From: Arthrobacter sp. 260
GTDB taxonomy: Bacteria; Actinomycetota; Actinomycetes; Actinomycetales; Micrococcaceae
Reading direction: 5' to 3'
Assembly: GCF_013116745.1 (NCBI RefSeq)
Contig: NZ_JABFOE010000019.1
Span: forward strand, 1-61,409
DNA length: 61,409 nucleotides
Shown here piece by piece: positions 30,200 through 39,403 of this stretch. A program made the position numbers and the translations under genes. Numbering within the stretch: position 1 is the first letter of the stretch; the number at the start of each line of letters is the position of its first letter. Under the pieces are notes generated by a model that saw nothing but the letters and a program-made list of their open reading frames with translations, ran no database searches and was not told the origin of the DNA.

Positions 30200-31165
30200 A
30201 TGGAGGATCTTGGCAATAAGTTCCTGCAGGTAGTGGTGGCGCTGGCCATATTCGCCGCCATTATCGGATTAATCATGCTCATTGTTGATCGGGCGCCCAA
30301 ATCAATTCGCGACCGGGTGACGATTGCAGGTTTCCTGGCTCCGGCGGCGATCCTCCTCGTCGTCGGTATGATCTGGCCCGCTGTGCAGACCACTTTCCTG
30401 GCGTTCACCGACCGTGAGGGGAACGTCAACGGGATCGAGAACTTTGTCTGGATGTTCACCGAACCCACCGCTCTCATCACCCTCCGCAACACGGTGCTGT
30501 GGATGGTCCTCGTTCCCATCCTCGCGACCGGTATCGGGCTGGTGTACGCGGTGATCATCGACAAGGCGCGGGGGGAGCGGACGCTCAAGGCGCTGGTCTT
30601 CATGCCGATGGCCATCTCAATGGTCGGTGCAGGGGTCATCTGGCGGTTCATTTACGCCTACAAGGGTCCGGAGCAGGAACAGATCGGTCTCCTCAACCAG
30701 ATCCTGGTCTGGTTTGGTGGTGAACCTCAGCAGTTCCTGCTCGATGCACCGGGCAACACCTTCTTCCTGATCGCCGTAATGATCTGGATCCAGGTGGGCT
30801 TCGCCATGGTGATCCTGTCCGCAGCCATCAAGGGTATCCCCGCCGAAATCGTCGAGGCATCCCGTTTGGACGGGGCCTCGGCGTGGCAGCAGTTTAAGGA
30901 CATCACCATTCCCTCAATCCGCGGAGCACTCGTGGTGGTGATTACCACCATTACCATCATCACGCTGAAGGTCTTCGACATTGTGCGCACCATGACTGCC
31001 GGAAACTATGACACGTCGGTGATTGCCAATGAGATGTACACCCAGGCGTTCCGGGCTGGCGAGCCGGGCCGCGGCGCGGCCCTGGCACTTGTCCTGTTTC
31101 TGATGGTCCTGCCGGTGGTCATCTACAACGCCCGCGTCCTCAAGCAGCAAAGGCAGATCCGATGA
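30200..31165 (+). CDS. aglF: Alpha-glucoside ABC transporter permease 1
   Basis: A 321-residue CUT1 permease with an extra N-terminal helix (FLQVVVALAIFAAIIGLIMLIV) before the usual six, a feature of AglF-type permeases. The EAA loop EASRLDGASAWQQFKDITIPSIRG near residue 220 docks on the ATPase. AAGGAGG precedes the ATG. Its TGA overlaps the ATG of the second permease (ATGA). Confidence 0.88.
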   Translation: MEDLGNKFLQVVVALAIFAAIIGLIMLIVDRAPKSIRDRVTIAGFLAPAAILLVVGMIWPAVQTTFLAFTDREGNVNGIENFVWMFTEPTALITLRNTVLWMVLVPILATGIGLVYAVIIDKARGERTLKALVFMPMAISMVGAGVIWRFIYAYKGPEQEQIGLLNQILVWFGGEPQQFLLDAPGNTFFLIAVMIWIQVGFAMVILSAAIKGIPAEIVEASRLDGASAWQQFKDITIPSIRGALVVVITTITIITLKVFDIVRTMTAGNYDTSVIANEMYTQAFRAGEPGRGAALALVLFLMVLPVVIYNARVLKQQRQIR

Positions 31166-32124
31166 GTTCAACACCGACCATCCCGCCAGTGCCCGCTACT
31201 CCGCAGCCCAGCGACACGCCGTCGGCGGTGGAGCCGCCCATCACCCGTCGGGTAAAACAGCGCCTCACCTCCCGCGGAGCAACCATTGCCGCGATCATCA
31301 TCGCCACCGTGTGGACTATCCCCACGGCTGGCCTCCTGATCTCCTCGTTCCGGCCCGAAGACAACATTCAGCGCAACGGCTGGTGGAATGTTTTCGCCGA
31401 TTTCGAGGTCACCCTGGAGAACTACTCTGATGTTTTGGTCCCGGGCGGAAGCCAGTCGCCGAACCTGGGTGACTACTTTGTGAACTCGCTGGCAATTGTC
31501 ATTCCCGCCACCCTTATTCCACTGGTGATTGCGGCCATGGCAGCCTACATGTTTGCCTGGGGAAAGTTCAGGGGCAAGGACACCATGTTTGTGTTCATCT
31601 TCGCCCTGCAGATCATCCCGTTGCAGATGGCGCTGATCCCGCTGCTGCGATTGTTCGTCAACCTGCAGATCGGTGATGTGCAGCTGCTTCCGGCGGGGTC
31701 CTACGCCCAGCTGTGGATAGCCCACACCATTTTTGCTCTGCCACTGGCCATCTTTTTGCTCCACAACTTCATCGCCGAAATTCCGGGTGAGGTGATCGAA
31801 GCCGCCAAGGTGGACGGCGCCGGGCACGCGACCATCTTCTGGCGCATCATCATCCCGCTGTCGGTCCCGGCGTTGGCGTCCTATGCCATCTTTCAGTTCC
31901 TGTGGGTCTGGAATGACCTGTTGGTGGCACTCGTTTTCTCCGGTGGCACGCCCGACGTCGCCCCCATTACGCAACGGCTGGCCGAGCTCACCGGAACCCG
32001 TGGCAGTGAGTGGCACCGGCTGACAGCGGGTGCCTTCGTCTCGATGGTCGTTCCGTTGCTGGTGTTCTTCGGACTGCAGCGGTACTTTGTCCGCGGGCTG
32101 CTGGCGGGTGGCCTGAAAGGGTGA
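31162..32124 (+). CDS. aglG: Alpha-glucoside ABC transporter permease 2
   Basis: A 320-residue CUT1 permease with six hydrophobic segments and the EAA loop EAAKVDGAGHATIFWRIIIPLSVPA near residue 215. The N-terminal 30 residues are proline- and serine-rich and cytosolic. It pairs with the upstream permease. No ATP-binding gene follows: the next gene is a LacI regulator, so the transporter must borrow a shared MsiK-type ATPase from elsewhere, as is usual for CUT1 systems of actinobacteria. Confidence 0.88.
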   Translation: MSSTPTIPPVPATPQPSDTPSAVEPPITRRVKQRLTSRGATIAAIIIATVWTIPTAGLLISSFRPEDNIQRNGWWNVFADFEVTLENYSDVLVPGGSQSPNLGDYFVNSLAIVIPATLIPLVIAAMAAYMFAWGKFRGKDTMFVFIFALQIIPLQMALIPLLRLFVNLQIGDVQLLPAGSYAQLWIAHTIFALPLAIFLLHNFIAEIPGEVIEAAKVDGAGHATIFWRIIIPLSVPALASYAIFQFLWVWNDLLVALVFSGGTPDVAPITQRLAELTGTRGSEWHRLTAGAFVSMVVPLLVFFGLQRYFVRGLLAGGLKG

Positions 32125-32130
32125 TCCGCC

Positions 32131-33156
32131 ATGACCAGCATTGACCATGTCGCCAGGTCAATCGGGGTCTCCACCGCTACGGTCTCCCGTGCGCTCCGCG
32201 GGCTGCCGGGGGTTTCGGCCGACACCAGGATGAAGGTCCTGGCTGCGGCGGAGGCGCTCGGGTATGTCCCGTCGTCGTCGGCCTCGGGGCTGGCGTCCGG
32301 CAGGACCATGGCGATGGGGGTGCTGCTGCCGCTAATTGAACGCTGGTACTTCTCTGCCGTGCTGGAGGGAGTGGACCGCCAGTTGCGCGCAGCCGGGTAC
32401 GACCTGGTGGTGTTCAGCCTCGGCGGGACCGGAGTGAACCGTGAGCGGGTGTTCCACCGGTCAATCCTCCGCAAGCGGATCGACGCGCTCCTGGTGATGT
32501 GCATGGAACTTACCGATGATGAGCTCCAGTCACTGCACGCACTGGAGTCGCCAACCATCGTGGTCGGCGGGTCGGTCAGGGGCGTCCGGCACGTGGGGAT
32601 CGACGACGACGCGGCAGCCCGCGACGCCGTCGAACACCTCATTTCGCTGGGGCACACGGACATCGCCCACCTGCGGGGCGGTGGGTCCTACGGTATCGAG
32701 TTCGAGGTGCCGCGCATCCGTGAGGAGGCGTATCTGGGCGCCATGGCAGCCCACGGTCTCGTGGTGCGCCCTGAATGGTCACTGTTCGGTGATTTCCGCT
32801 TCAAACAGGGCAAGGAGGCGGCGCTTGCGCTCCTGCAGGATCCCGCCGACCGTCCGACGGCCGTCTTCTGCTCGTCAGATGAAATGGCGTTTGGAGTCAT
32901 CACTGCGGCGGCCGAGCTGGGCATCAGCATCCCGGATCAACTCTCGGTGGTGGGTATTGACGACCATGAGTTCGCGGAGCCGATGAACCTGACCACAATT
33001 CGCCAGCGCCCCGAGGAGCAGGGCGCCTATGCGACCGACCTTCTCCTCGCAGAACTGGAGGGTGCGCCACCGTTGGCGGTGCCGACGCCCCGACCGCACG
33101 AACTGATCATCCGGAACTCCACGGCGCCGCCCCGGGGGCATGCCAGAGGTCGCTAG
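32131..33156 (+). CDS. LacI family repressor of the alpha-glucoside genes
   Basis: A 341-residue regulator. The N-terminal helix-turn-helix VARSIGVSTATVSRALRGLPGVSADTR and hinge helix AEALGYVPSSSASGLASGRT are typical of LacI, followed by a periplasmic-binding-protein-like effector domain. It starts 6 bp after the second permease. The palindrome at 28636-28647 in front of the importer and glucosidase is the likely operator; the inducer is probably the transported sugar. Confidence 0.9.
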   Translation: MTSIDHVARSIGVSTATVSRALRGLPGVSADTRMKVLAAAEALGYVPSSSASGLASGRTMAMGVLLPLIERWYFSAVLEGVDRQLRAAGYDLVVFSLGGTGVNRERVFHRSILRKRIDALLVMCMELTDDELQSLHALESPTIVVGGSVRGVRHVGIDDDAAARDAVEHLISLGHTDIAHLRGGGSYGIEFEVPRIREEAYLGAMAAHGLVVRPEWSLFGDFRFKQGKEAALALLQDPADRPTAVFCSSDEMAFGVITAAAELGISIPDQLSVVGIDDHEFAEPMNLTTIRQRPEEQGAYATDLLLAELEGAPPLAVPTPRPHELIIRNSTAPPRGHARGR

Positions 33157-33165
33157 ACTCGGCAG

Positions 33166-33903
33166 ATGGCTACCGAACTGATGTACCTCAACGACTTCGA
33201 CGTGCTCACGGGCACCGCCCGCGTTCTCTCGGTCAGCGCCGACGACGACGGCCGCACCGACCTGGTACTGGACCGCACCTGTTTCTACCCCCGCGGTGGA
33301 GGCCAGGACTGGGACATGGGACGGATCCTGTCCTCCACCGGGGACACCGCGTTCGTCGTCGAGGAGGTTCGGCTGGATCCAGAGGGAGTGGTACACCACC
33401 TCGGTGCCGGCCCTATCACTGAAGGCGGCGAGGTATCCCTTGAAGTCGATGCCGCTCGGCGGACTGCCAACACCCGGCTACACTCGGCGGGGCATGTGGT
33501 GGACCTGGCGGTGGAACGCCTGGGGTTACCGTGGGTTCCCGGCAAGGGTGCCCACTACCCGCACATGTCGTTCGTGGAATACAACGCCACCCTCGCGCCA
33601 GCTGATGTCGACACGGTCGTCGGGCAGATTCAGCGGGCCGCCCAGGACGTGATCGACGCGGGGAGCAGCAACGAGATCCGATTCATGCCGGTCTCCGAGA
33701 TGGGCGAGTTCTGCCGCAATGTCCCGGACAATATTCCGACCAACAAACCCGCACGGATCGTCCTTTACACCCCAGACTTCGGTGTCCCGTGTGGTGGCAC
33801 GCATGTGAAGGACGTCTCGGATATTGGCACCCTGACCATCACGAAGATCCGTTCGAAGAAGGGCCTCACCAAGGTCTCCTACGCGGTTGAAGGCGTCAAC
33901 TAG
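33166..33903 (+). CDS. Alanyl-tRNA editing protein, AlaX type
   Basis: A 245-residue protein related to the editing domain of alanyl-tRNA synthetase. The zinc ligands are visible: HSAGH at 106-110 and CGGTH at 209-213, plus the conserved CFYPRGGGQDWD near residue 40. It hydrolyses Ser-tRNA(Ala) or Gly-tRNA(Ala) to prevent mistranslation. It lies 9 bp after the LacI gene on the same strand but is functionally unrelated, and converges on the next gene. Confidence 0.9.
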   Translation: MATELMYLNDFDVLTGTARVLSVSADDDGRTDLVLDRTCFYPRGGGQDWDMGRILSSTGDTAFVVEEVRLDPEGVVHHLGAGPITEGGEVSLEVDAARRTANTRLHSAGHVVDLAVERLGLPWVPGKGAHYPHMSFVEYNATLAPADVDTVVGQIQRAAQDVIDAGSSNEIRFMPVSEMGEFCRNVPDNIPTNKPARIVLYTPDFGVPCGGTHVKDVSDIGTLTITKIRSKKGLTKVSYAVEGVN

Positions 33904-33913
33904 GGCTAGCCGG

Positions 33914-34768
33914 CTAGTTGGCCCGCGCCAACTGTCGGATGGGGATCCAGCGGGACGCCAAGCGCCGGTAGGACGCAGCTGCCCCGGTCATGTCCCCTTC
34001 GGCGAGGCACTCGATGCCCAGGCGGACATCCATGGGTGACTCGTCCGGGAACACCAGGTCAGCGACCGGGCCGTAGTCCAGTTCCACCACGGCGTCCAGG
34101 CGGAAGAGTTGCAGCCACCCGATGATGTCGGTCAGGTCATCAAGCAGGTCGAGCTCCGGCGCGGCGATAGCCAGCGAGGCCATCGCGTGCTTGGCACGCT
34201 CAATGCACTCGTGCACCGCTGCCGCGACGCGGACGGTGCGCACCTTCCCGCCGTCCTCGATTACTTCGGTGAGGTCATCCTCATGGATCAGGACGAACCA
34301 CGAAAAGGGGATCCCCCAGGTCGCTGAGCGGGTGTGCAACTTGGCAGTGGTCTCCGCGACGGTCTCGGGGTCAAGCCGCGCCTGGTGGGCGTCCGTGGCG
34401 GCTTCGGGGAGGAGCACGTCCACCAGCGGTCCGCGGATGGTCTGGCCCAGGGATTCCGCGGCCAGGGAGGTGCGCACGGCCAACTGGTTGGGGCAGTAGT
34501 ACTGGGTTGTGGTGCCGTTGGTGCCGGGGAAGTGCAGCACCCGGACCAGGTCCGCTCCGTGGTGGGGGAAGGGGTCGGACACCTGCCGGAGGATCCGGTG
34601 CAGCGAATTGGTTCGCTCGATCCCCTCGGTGACCAAGCGGTCACGTGACCGCTGTTCGAGGATGACCAGCTGCTGGGCATCGCTGAACGCCTCAAGCGGC
34701 TCGTAGACCCTGAGGTAGGACACATAGGGGAAGGTGTGGCCCGTGGCGGCTGGGCCGATGGCCGCCAT
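33914..34768 (-). CDS. Conserved actinobacterial protein of unknown function
   Basis: A 284-residue soluble protein that I do not assign to a characterised family. It begins with TFPYVSYLRVYEPL, contains GTNGTTTQYYCPNQLAVRTSLA near residue 90 and a largely helical, acidic second half ending in WIPIRQLARA. No signal peptide, membrane segment or metal motif is apparent. It starts 3 bp after the exonuclease III gene and is cotranscribed with it and nadE. Its position suggests a housekeeping role, but nothing specific can be claimed. Confidence 0.6.
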   Translation of the reverse strand: MAAIGPAATGHTFPYVSYLRVYEPLEAFSDAQQLVILEQRSRDRLVTEGIERTNSLHRILRQVSDPFPHHGADLVRVLHFPGTNGTTTQYYCPNQLAVRTSLAAESLGQTIRGPLVDVLLPEAATDAHQARLDPETVAETTAKLHTRSATWGIPFSWFVLIHEDDLTEVIEDGGKVRTVRVAAAVHECIERAKHAMASLAIAAPELDLLDDLTDIIGWLQLFRLDAVVELDYGPVADLVFPDESPMDVRLGIECLAEGDMTGAAASYRRLASRWIPIRQLARAN

Positions 34769-34771
34769 CAG

Positions 34772-35572
34772 CTACCCGAGCTCCACGATGACTGGGGCAT
34801 GGTCGGACGCGCCCTTGCCCTTACGTTCCTCGCGGTCAATCGATGCGCCGGTCACGCGTTCCGCCAGCGCAGGAGAGGCCAGCACAAAGTCGATTCGCAT
34901 GCCCATCTTCTTGGGAAAGCTCAGCTGTTTGTAGTCCCAGTACGTGTACACGCCGGGGCCGGGCGTGTGAGGCCGGGCGACGTCGGTGAAGCCCGAACTT
35001 TCGAAGGCGTGGAACGCCGCACGCTCCTGGGGGCTGACATGGGTGTAGCCCTCCCGCTGGAACAGGTCAATGTCCCAGACATCCTCATCCCGGGGGGCGA
35101 TGTTCCAGTCACCGGTGAGCGCGATTTGCGCCGACGGGTCAGCCTCGACCCAGCCGAGCGCCTTGGCCCGCAAAGTGTCCAGCCAGTCGATCTTGTACTG
35201 CATGTGCGGGTCGTCGAGGGACCGGCCGTTGGGCACATACAGGCTCCATACCCGGACGCCGCCGCAGGTGGCGCCGATCGCACGGGCCTCCTGGATCGGT
35301 TCCGCGTCTTTCCCGAAGGTCGGTTGGCCCTCAAAGGTGCGTTCGACGTCCGCGAGCCCCACCCGTGACGCGATGGCTACGCCGTTCCACTGGCTCAGGC
35401 CGAAGTGCGCCACTTCGTAGCCGTTGGCTTCGAAGAGCTCCCAGGGGAAGTTCTCGTCCTTGCACTTGGTTTCCTGAATCGCCAGCACATCGACGTCGGA
35501 GCGGGCGAGCCAGGCCTCGACGCGGTCGGCGCGGGCTCGGAGGGAATTGACGTTCCAGGTGGCTATCTTCAC
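34772..35572 (-). CDS. xthA: Exodeoxyribonuclease III
   Basis: A 266-residue AP endonuclease/3'-5' exonuclease. I start at GTG 35572, which gives the canonical KIATWNVNSLRARADRV; a GTG at 35614 would add 14 atypical residues and overlap nadE. Motifs: QETKCKDENFPW (metal-binding Glu), LTGDWNIAPRDEDVWD (catalytic Asp and Asn) and the C-terminal GKGASDHAPVIVEL (catalytic His). It repairs abasic sites and blocked 3' ends in the cytoplasm. It sits 29 bp after nadE. Confidence 0.92.
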   Translation of the reverse strand: MKIATWNVNSLRARADRVEAWLARSDVDVLAIQETKCKDENFPWELFEANGYEVAHFGLSQWNGVAIASRVGLADVERTFEGQPTFGKDAEPIQEARAIGATCGGVRVWSLYVPNGRSLDDPHMQYKIDWLDTLRAKALGWVEADPSAQIALTGDWNIAPRDEDVWDIDLFQREGYTHVSPQERAAFHAFESSGFTDVARPHTPGPGVYTYWDYKQLSFPKKMGMRIDFVLASPALAERVTGASIDREERKGKGASDHAPVIVELG

Positions 35573-35601
35573 AGGGAACACGTTACCAAGGTCCTGTTGC
35601 G

Positions 35602-36426
35602 TCAGTCCCGCCACCAGGTGTCGAGGATGGTGACCGGGACGGTGCGCTTGTGCCGGGTGATGGCATGACGGCGTTCGATGGCCAGTGCGGCTGCCTCATC
35701 GATCCCCCGGCCTTCCAGATAGTCGTCGATCTGGTCGTAGGTGATCCCGAGTTCGTGCTCGTCGGTGCGGCCGGGCTGGAGGTCGAGCAGGTCAGCCGTG
35801 GGCACCTTCGCGTAGATCTGCTCGGGTGCGCCGAGCTCCTTCAGGAGCGTCCGGTTCTGGCGCTTGTTCAGGCCGAACAGGGGGAGGATGTCCGCGCCGC
35901 CGTCGCCGTACTTGGTGAAGAACCCGGTAACCGATTCGGCGCCGTGGTCAGTGCCGATGACCAGCAGGTTATGCTGCCCGGCGAGGGCGTACTGGGTGAC
36001 CATCCGCGCCCGTGCCTTGATGTTCCCCTTGGTGAAGTCGGAGATGTCCTCGCCGGTCGCGGCGGCGTACTCCGCCTCGAATCCGTCGACGGCAGCGGCG
36101 ACGTTGAAGGTGCGTTGGCTCTTCGGCTGGATGAACTCGAGGGCGGCCTGCGCATCATCCTCGTCGTGCTGCTCGCGGTAGGGAAGCCGGACCGCGATGA
36201 AATCGGCGTCGACACCCTCCTCGGCCAGCTCGGTCACGGCCAGCTGGGCCAGCCGGCCGGAGAGTGACGAATCGACTCCGCCGCTGATTCCCAGGACAAA
36301 CCCCTTGGTGCCGGTCGCCCGGAGGTAGTCCTTCAGGAAGGTGACCCTGGCCCGGATCTCCGCGGCGGGATCAATGGTGGGCTGCACACCCATTTCCTCA
36401 ATGATGCTGGCTTGGTTTTTGCGCAT
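35602..36426 (-). CDS. nadE: Ammonia-dependent NAD+ synthetase
   Basis: A 274-residue N-type ATP pyrophosphatase. The P-loop is SGGVDSS at 48-54. The segments [46 protein letters not shown] and LKELGAP match the E. coli/B. subtilis type without a glutaminase domain. It amidates nicotinic acid adenine dinucleotide with ATP and ammonia, the last step of NAD biosynthesis. No clear ribosome-binding site stands before ATG 36426. Confidence 0.95.
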   Translation of the reverse strand: MRKNQASIIEEMGVQPTIDPAAEIRARVTFLKDYLRATGTKGFVLGISGGVDSSLSGRLAQLAVTELAEEGVDADFIAVRLPYREQHDEDDAQAALEFIQPKSQRTFNVAAAVDGFEAEYAAATGEDISDFTKGNIKARARMVTQYALAGQHNLLVIGTDHGAESVTGFFTKYGDGGADILPLFGLNKRQNRTLLKELGAPEQIYAKVPTADLLDLQPGRTDEHELGITYDQIDDYLEGRGIDEAAALAIERRHAITRHKRTVPVTILDTWWRD

Positions 36427-36531
36427 GGGGACAGGCTACTACGGGGGCGTAACGGGCACGTTACGGCAAATCACACACCGGCGCCGCCCTTCCGGCCGGC
36501 CCCGCCCCGGAGTGCTGGAGGGAACCGCTGA

Positions 36532-37530
36532 CTACTGCTTGAAGGCCGCGTCGAAAGAGGTCCCGGACGGGGCGAAGTTGAACCTCTTCAGGAAGGCCAA
36601 CGCCTCCGGGGCACCCTGCAACCGGTCCATCCCGGCATCCTCCCATTCCACCGAGATGGGACCGTCGTAACCGATGCTGGTGAGTGCCCTGAAACTGTCC
36701 TCCCAGGGCACATCACCGCGGCCAGTGGACACGAAGTCCCAGCCGCGGCGGGGGTCACCCCAGGGCAGGTGGGAGGAGAGGATGCCGTTCCGCCCGCCAC
36801 CCATCCGCATCTTCGTGTCCTTGCAGTCGACGTGGTAGATCCGGTCGGCGAAGTCGGAGATGAACGCCACCGGGTCGATCTGTTGCCACATGAAATGGCT
36901 CGGATCCCAGTTGAGGCCGAACGCGGGGCGGTGGCCGATGGCCTCGAGGGCGCGCTGGGTGGACCAGTAGTCGTAGGCAATCTCTGACGGGTGCACCTCG
37001 TGCGCGAACCGGACGCCGCACTCATCGAACACGTCGAGGATGGGGTTCCAGCGGTCAGCGAAGTCCTGGTAGCCGGCTTCGACAACGTCCTGGGACACCG
37101 GAGGGAACATGGCCACGTACTGCCAGATCGAGGACCCGGTGAATCCCACGACCGTCCGCACGCCGAGTTTTTGGGCCAGCCGCGCGGTCAACTTCATCTC
37201 CTCGGCGGCGCGGGCCCGCACGCCGACGGGATCGCCATCGCCCCAGACCCGCGGTCCCACGATGGCCTGATGCCTGAAGTCGATCGGGTCATCGCAGACG
37301 GCTTGGCCCTTGAGATGGTTGGAGATGGCCCACACCTTCAACCCGTTGCGCTCAAGAATGTCGAGCCGCCCGGCGATGTACTCGTCGTCGTCCCAGCGCC
37401 AGGCATCCAGGTGGTCGCCGGAGACCGCGATCTCGAGGCCGTCGTAGCCCCACTCGCCAGCTAGGCGCGCCACCTCCTCGAAGGGAAGGTCGGCCCACTG
37501 GCCGGTGAACAGGGTGTAGTTGCGTGGCAT
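36532..37530 (-). CDS. Xylose isomerase-like TIM barrel (sugar isomerase/epimerase or lyase), 332 aa
   Basis: The last gene of the nine-gene sugar operon. The barrel shows four likely divalent-metal ligands in the order used by this superfamily: E in [11 protein letters not shown] in LNWDPSHF, H in YHVDCKD and E in SVEWED. Length (332) and the insert after [10 protein letters not shown] are close to the larger isomerase/epimerase-like proteins, some of which act as lyases or hydratases on 3-keto sugars rather than as isomerases. The start [19 protein letters not shown] is that of this larger subgroup. It lies 9 bp downstream of a Gfo/Idh/MocA gene. The substrate is unknown. Confidence 0.8.
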   Translation of the reverse strand: MPRNYTLFTGQWADLPFEEVARLAGEWGYDGLEIAVSGDHLDAWRWDDDEYIAGRLDILERNGLKVWAISNHLKGQAVCDDPIDFRHQAIVGPRVWGDGDPVGVRARAAEEMKLTARLAQKLGVRTVVGFTGSSIWQYVAMFPPVSQDVVEAGYQDFADRWNPILDVFDECGVRFAHEVHPSEIAYDYWSTQRALEAIGHRPAFGLNWDPSHFMWQQIDPVAFISDFADRIYHVDCKDTKMRMGGGRNGILSSHLPWGDPRRGWDFVSTGRGDVPWEDSFRALTSIGYDGPISVEWEDAGMDRLQGAPEALAFLKRFNFAPSGTSFDAAFKQ

Positions 37531-37539
37531 GGGGTGCTC

Positions 37540-38643
37540 CTAGATGAGGGTGGGCTGGGCTGGATCCCAGTCTTCGGGAAGGGGATCGAGTGCCGCGGCG
37601 GAACTGGTCACAGGGACAAACTCGCCGGTGTCGATGGACTCGGCGGTCGCCACCATGGCATCAAGGATGTGGAACGCCGTCGACCCCTGCGCGCGGTGGG
37701 GTCGGTCCGCCCGGATGGCGCGTGCCATCTCGAGGACACCGGAGCCCCGGCTGAACACCGACCCGACGGCGGGGATAGTCTCCCAGTCCGCCGCGCCGTG
37801 CCGGTAGATCCTGACGTCGCCGTGGAACTCGTTCGGGTCGGGAAACGCGATGGTCGCCTCGGTGCCGGTGATCTCCACGAAACCGGTACGGGGCAGGGGC
37901 GAATCGAAGCTGAAGATGCTCTGCGACGACTGGCCGCCGTCGAACTGGGTGAGGGCGCTGACGTGGGTGGGAACGGACACCCGAAACTCCTCACCGGCAA
38001 GCGGCCCCGAACCGATCACCCGGGTGTCGCGGGCCCGGGAGCCGGCGGCGGCCACCCGCCGGATGGAGCCGAACGCCTGGACCAGGGTGGTGAGGTAGTA
38101 CGGCCCAATATCGAACAGCGGTCCTGCGCCGTCCTGGAACAGGAAGGCCGGGTTGGGGTGCCAGGATTCCGGGCCGGGGGACTGCATGAGGGTTAGCGCT
38201 GTGAGCGGCGTCCCAATGTCTCCGCGCTGGATGCAGCGCAGGCCGGTCTGCAGGCCCGCCCCGAGGAATGTGTCGGGTGCACACCCCAGGCGGACTCCGG
38301 CCGCCTCCGCCGCGGCCAGCAACCCTGTGCCTGAACTCCGGTCGAGGGAGAACGGCTTCTCGGACCAGACGTGCTTCCCGGCGGCGACAGCGGCGAGGGC
38401 CACCGGCACATGCGCTGCGGGGGTGGTCAGGTTTATCACGATCTCCACGTCGGGGTGGGCCAGCGCAACCTCCACCCCTCCTGACAGGTCGACTCCGAAC
38501 TCTGTTGCCCGGGCGCGGGCGGCATCCTCGAAAAGGTCAGCGACCACGTGCACGGTGAGATCAGGGAAGGCGGTCAGGTTGGTCAGGTACTCCTTGCTGA
38601 TCACTCCGGCGCCGATCACCGCGACGCCGACCGGCCCCCTCAC
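37540..38643 (-). CDS. Gfo/Idh/MocA family oxidoreductase, 367 aa
   Basis: NAD(P)-dependent sugar or polyol dehydrogenase. The N-terminal Rossmann domain has VIGAGVISKEY near residue 10; the catalytic Lys lies in SEKPFS near residue 97; the C-terminal sheet domain carries FDIGPYYLTTLVQAFG with the conserved Asp. The ATG overlaps the stop of the preceding TIM-barrel gene by four bases. Together with the second dehydrogenase of this operon it could catalyse the oxidising or the reducing step of a keto-sugar route. Cofactor and substrate are not deducible. Confidence 0.85.
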   Translation of the reverse strand: MRGPVGVAVIGAGVISKEYLTNLTAFPDLTVHVVADLFEDAARARATEFGVDLSGGVEVALAHPDVEIVINLTTPAAHVPVALAAVAAGKHVWSEKPFSLDRSSGTGLLAAAEAAGVRLGCAPDTFLGAGLQTGLRCIQRGDIGTPLTALTLMQSPGPESWHPNPAFLFQDGAGPLFDIGPYYLTTLVQAFGSIRRVAAAGSRARDTRVIGSGPLAGEEFRVSVPTHVSALTQFDGGQSSQSIFSFDSPLPRTGFVEITGTEATIAFPDPNEFHGDVRIYRHGAADWETIPAVGSVFSRGSGVLEMARAIRADRPHRAQGSTAFHILDAMVATAESIDTGEFVPVTSSAAALDPLPEDWDPAQPTLI

Positions 38644-39377
38644 GCGCCAGCCCGGGCGAGCAGAAACCGCCGGCTTTCCTCGATCGCTGCGAAGAGGTCC
38701 CCGGCGCTGTCGTCGAGTTCGACAACGACCGTCTCGACCGCCGAAGACGCCTGGAGGACGCCTTCGATGTTCATCAGTCCCGCGCCGACAGCCACCTGCG
38801 ATGTGGGGTCCCTGTCGATGGCGCCGTCCTTGAGGTGGATCAGCCGGACCCGCTCACCCAGACGCCCCAGCAGGGCAGCAGGATCCTGCCCGCCGACCGC
38901 CACCCAGTAGGTGTCCACTTCCAGGACCACCGCCGGGTCCAGATGGTCAGCCAGCACCTCGAGGCCGGTGCGGCCCTCGAAATCCGTCTCCACCTCGAAC
39001 CAGTGGTTGTGGTATCCCACCTGGAGGCCGTACCTGGCCGCCACCGCGGCAGCATCGTTGAGCTGAGCGGCGGTGGCCGCGATGTCCTCGACCGACGCCC
39101 AGCGTGCCGGATCCACGAACGGGTCGATCACGGTGCGCATCCCGAGTGACTGGGCGGCCGCGCAGATGTCCTCCTGGTTCGCGGAGAGCAGGGGTGCGTG
39201 GCCGGACGGGGCTGCCAGCCCGTTGCGGCGCAGCGCCGCGGCCAACCGGTCGTGGTCGGCCGCAAAATTGTACGGTTCCACGCTGGTGAAACCCATCGCA
39301 GCGATCCGGTCGATGGTGCGGTCGAGATCGGCGACGAGAGCGTCGCGGACCGTGTACAGCTGGACTGACAGTTCCAT
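38640..39377 (-). CDS. Xylose isomerase-like TIM barrel, 245 aa
   Basis: A compact barrel protein of the IolE/IolI type. Candidate metal ligands are E in NHWFEVE, D in EVDTYW, H in LIHLKDG and E in VVVELDD. It begins MELSVQLYTVRDAL, the usual start of the family. It follows 26 bp after the 386-residue dehydrogenase gene and overlaps the next dehydrogenase gene by four bases. By analogy with its family it could isomerise, dehydrate or cleave a keto sugar; no substrate evidence exists in the sequence. Confidence 0.8.
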   Translation of the reverse strand: MELSVQLYTVRDALVADLDRTIDRIAAMGFTSVEPYNFAADHDRLAAALRRNGLAAPSGHAPLLSANQEDICAAAQSLGMRTVIDPFVDPARWASVEDIAATAAQLNDAAAVAARYGLQVGYHNHWFEVETDFEGRTGLEVLADHLDPAVVLEVDTYWVAVGGQDPAALLGRLGERVRLIHLKDGAIDRDPTSQVAVGAGLMNIEGVLQASSAVETVVVELDDSAGDLFAAIEESRRFLLARAGA

Positions 39378-39403
39378 GGATCTCCTGCGTGCTGTAGATC
39401 AGT

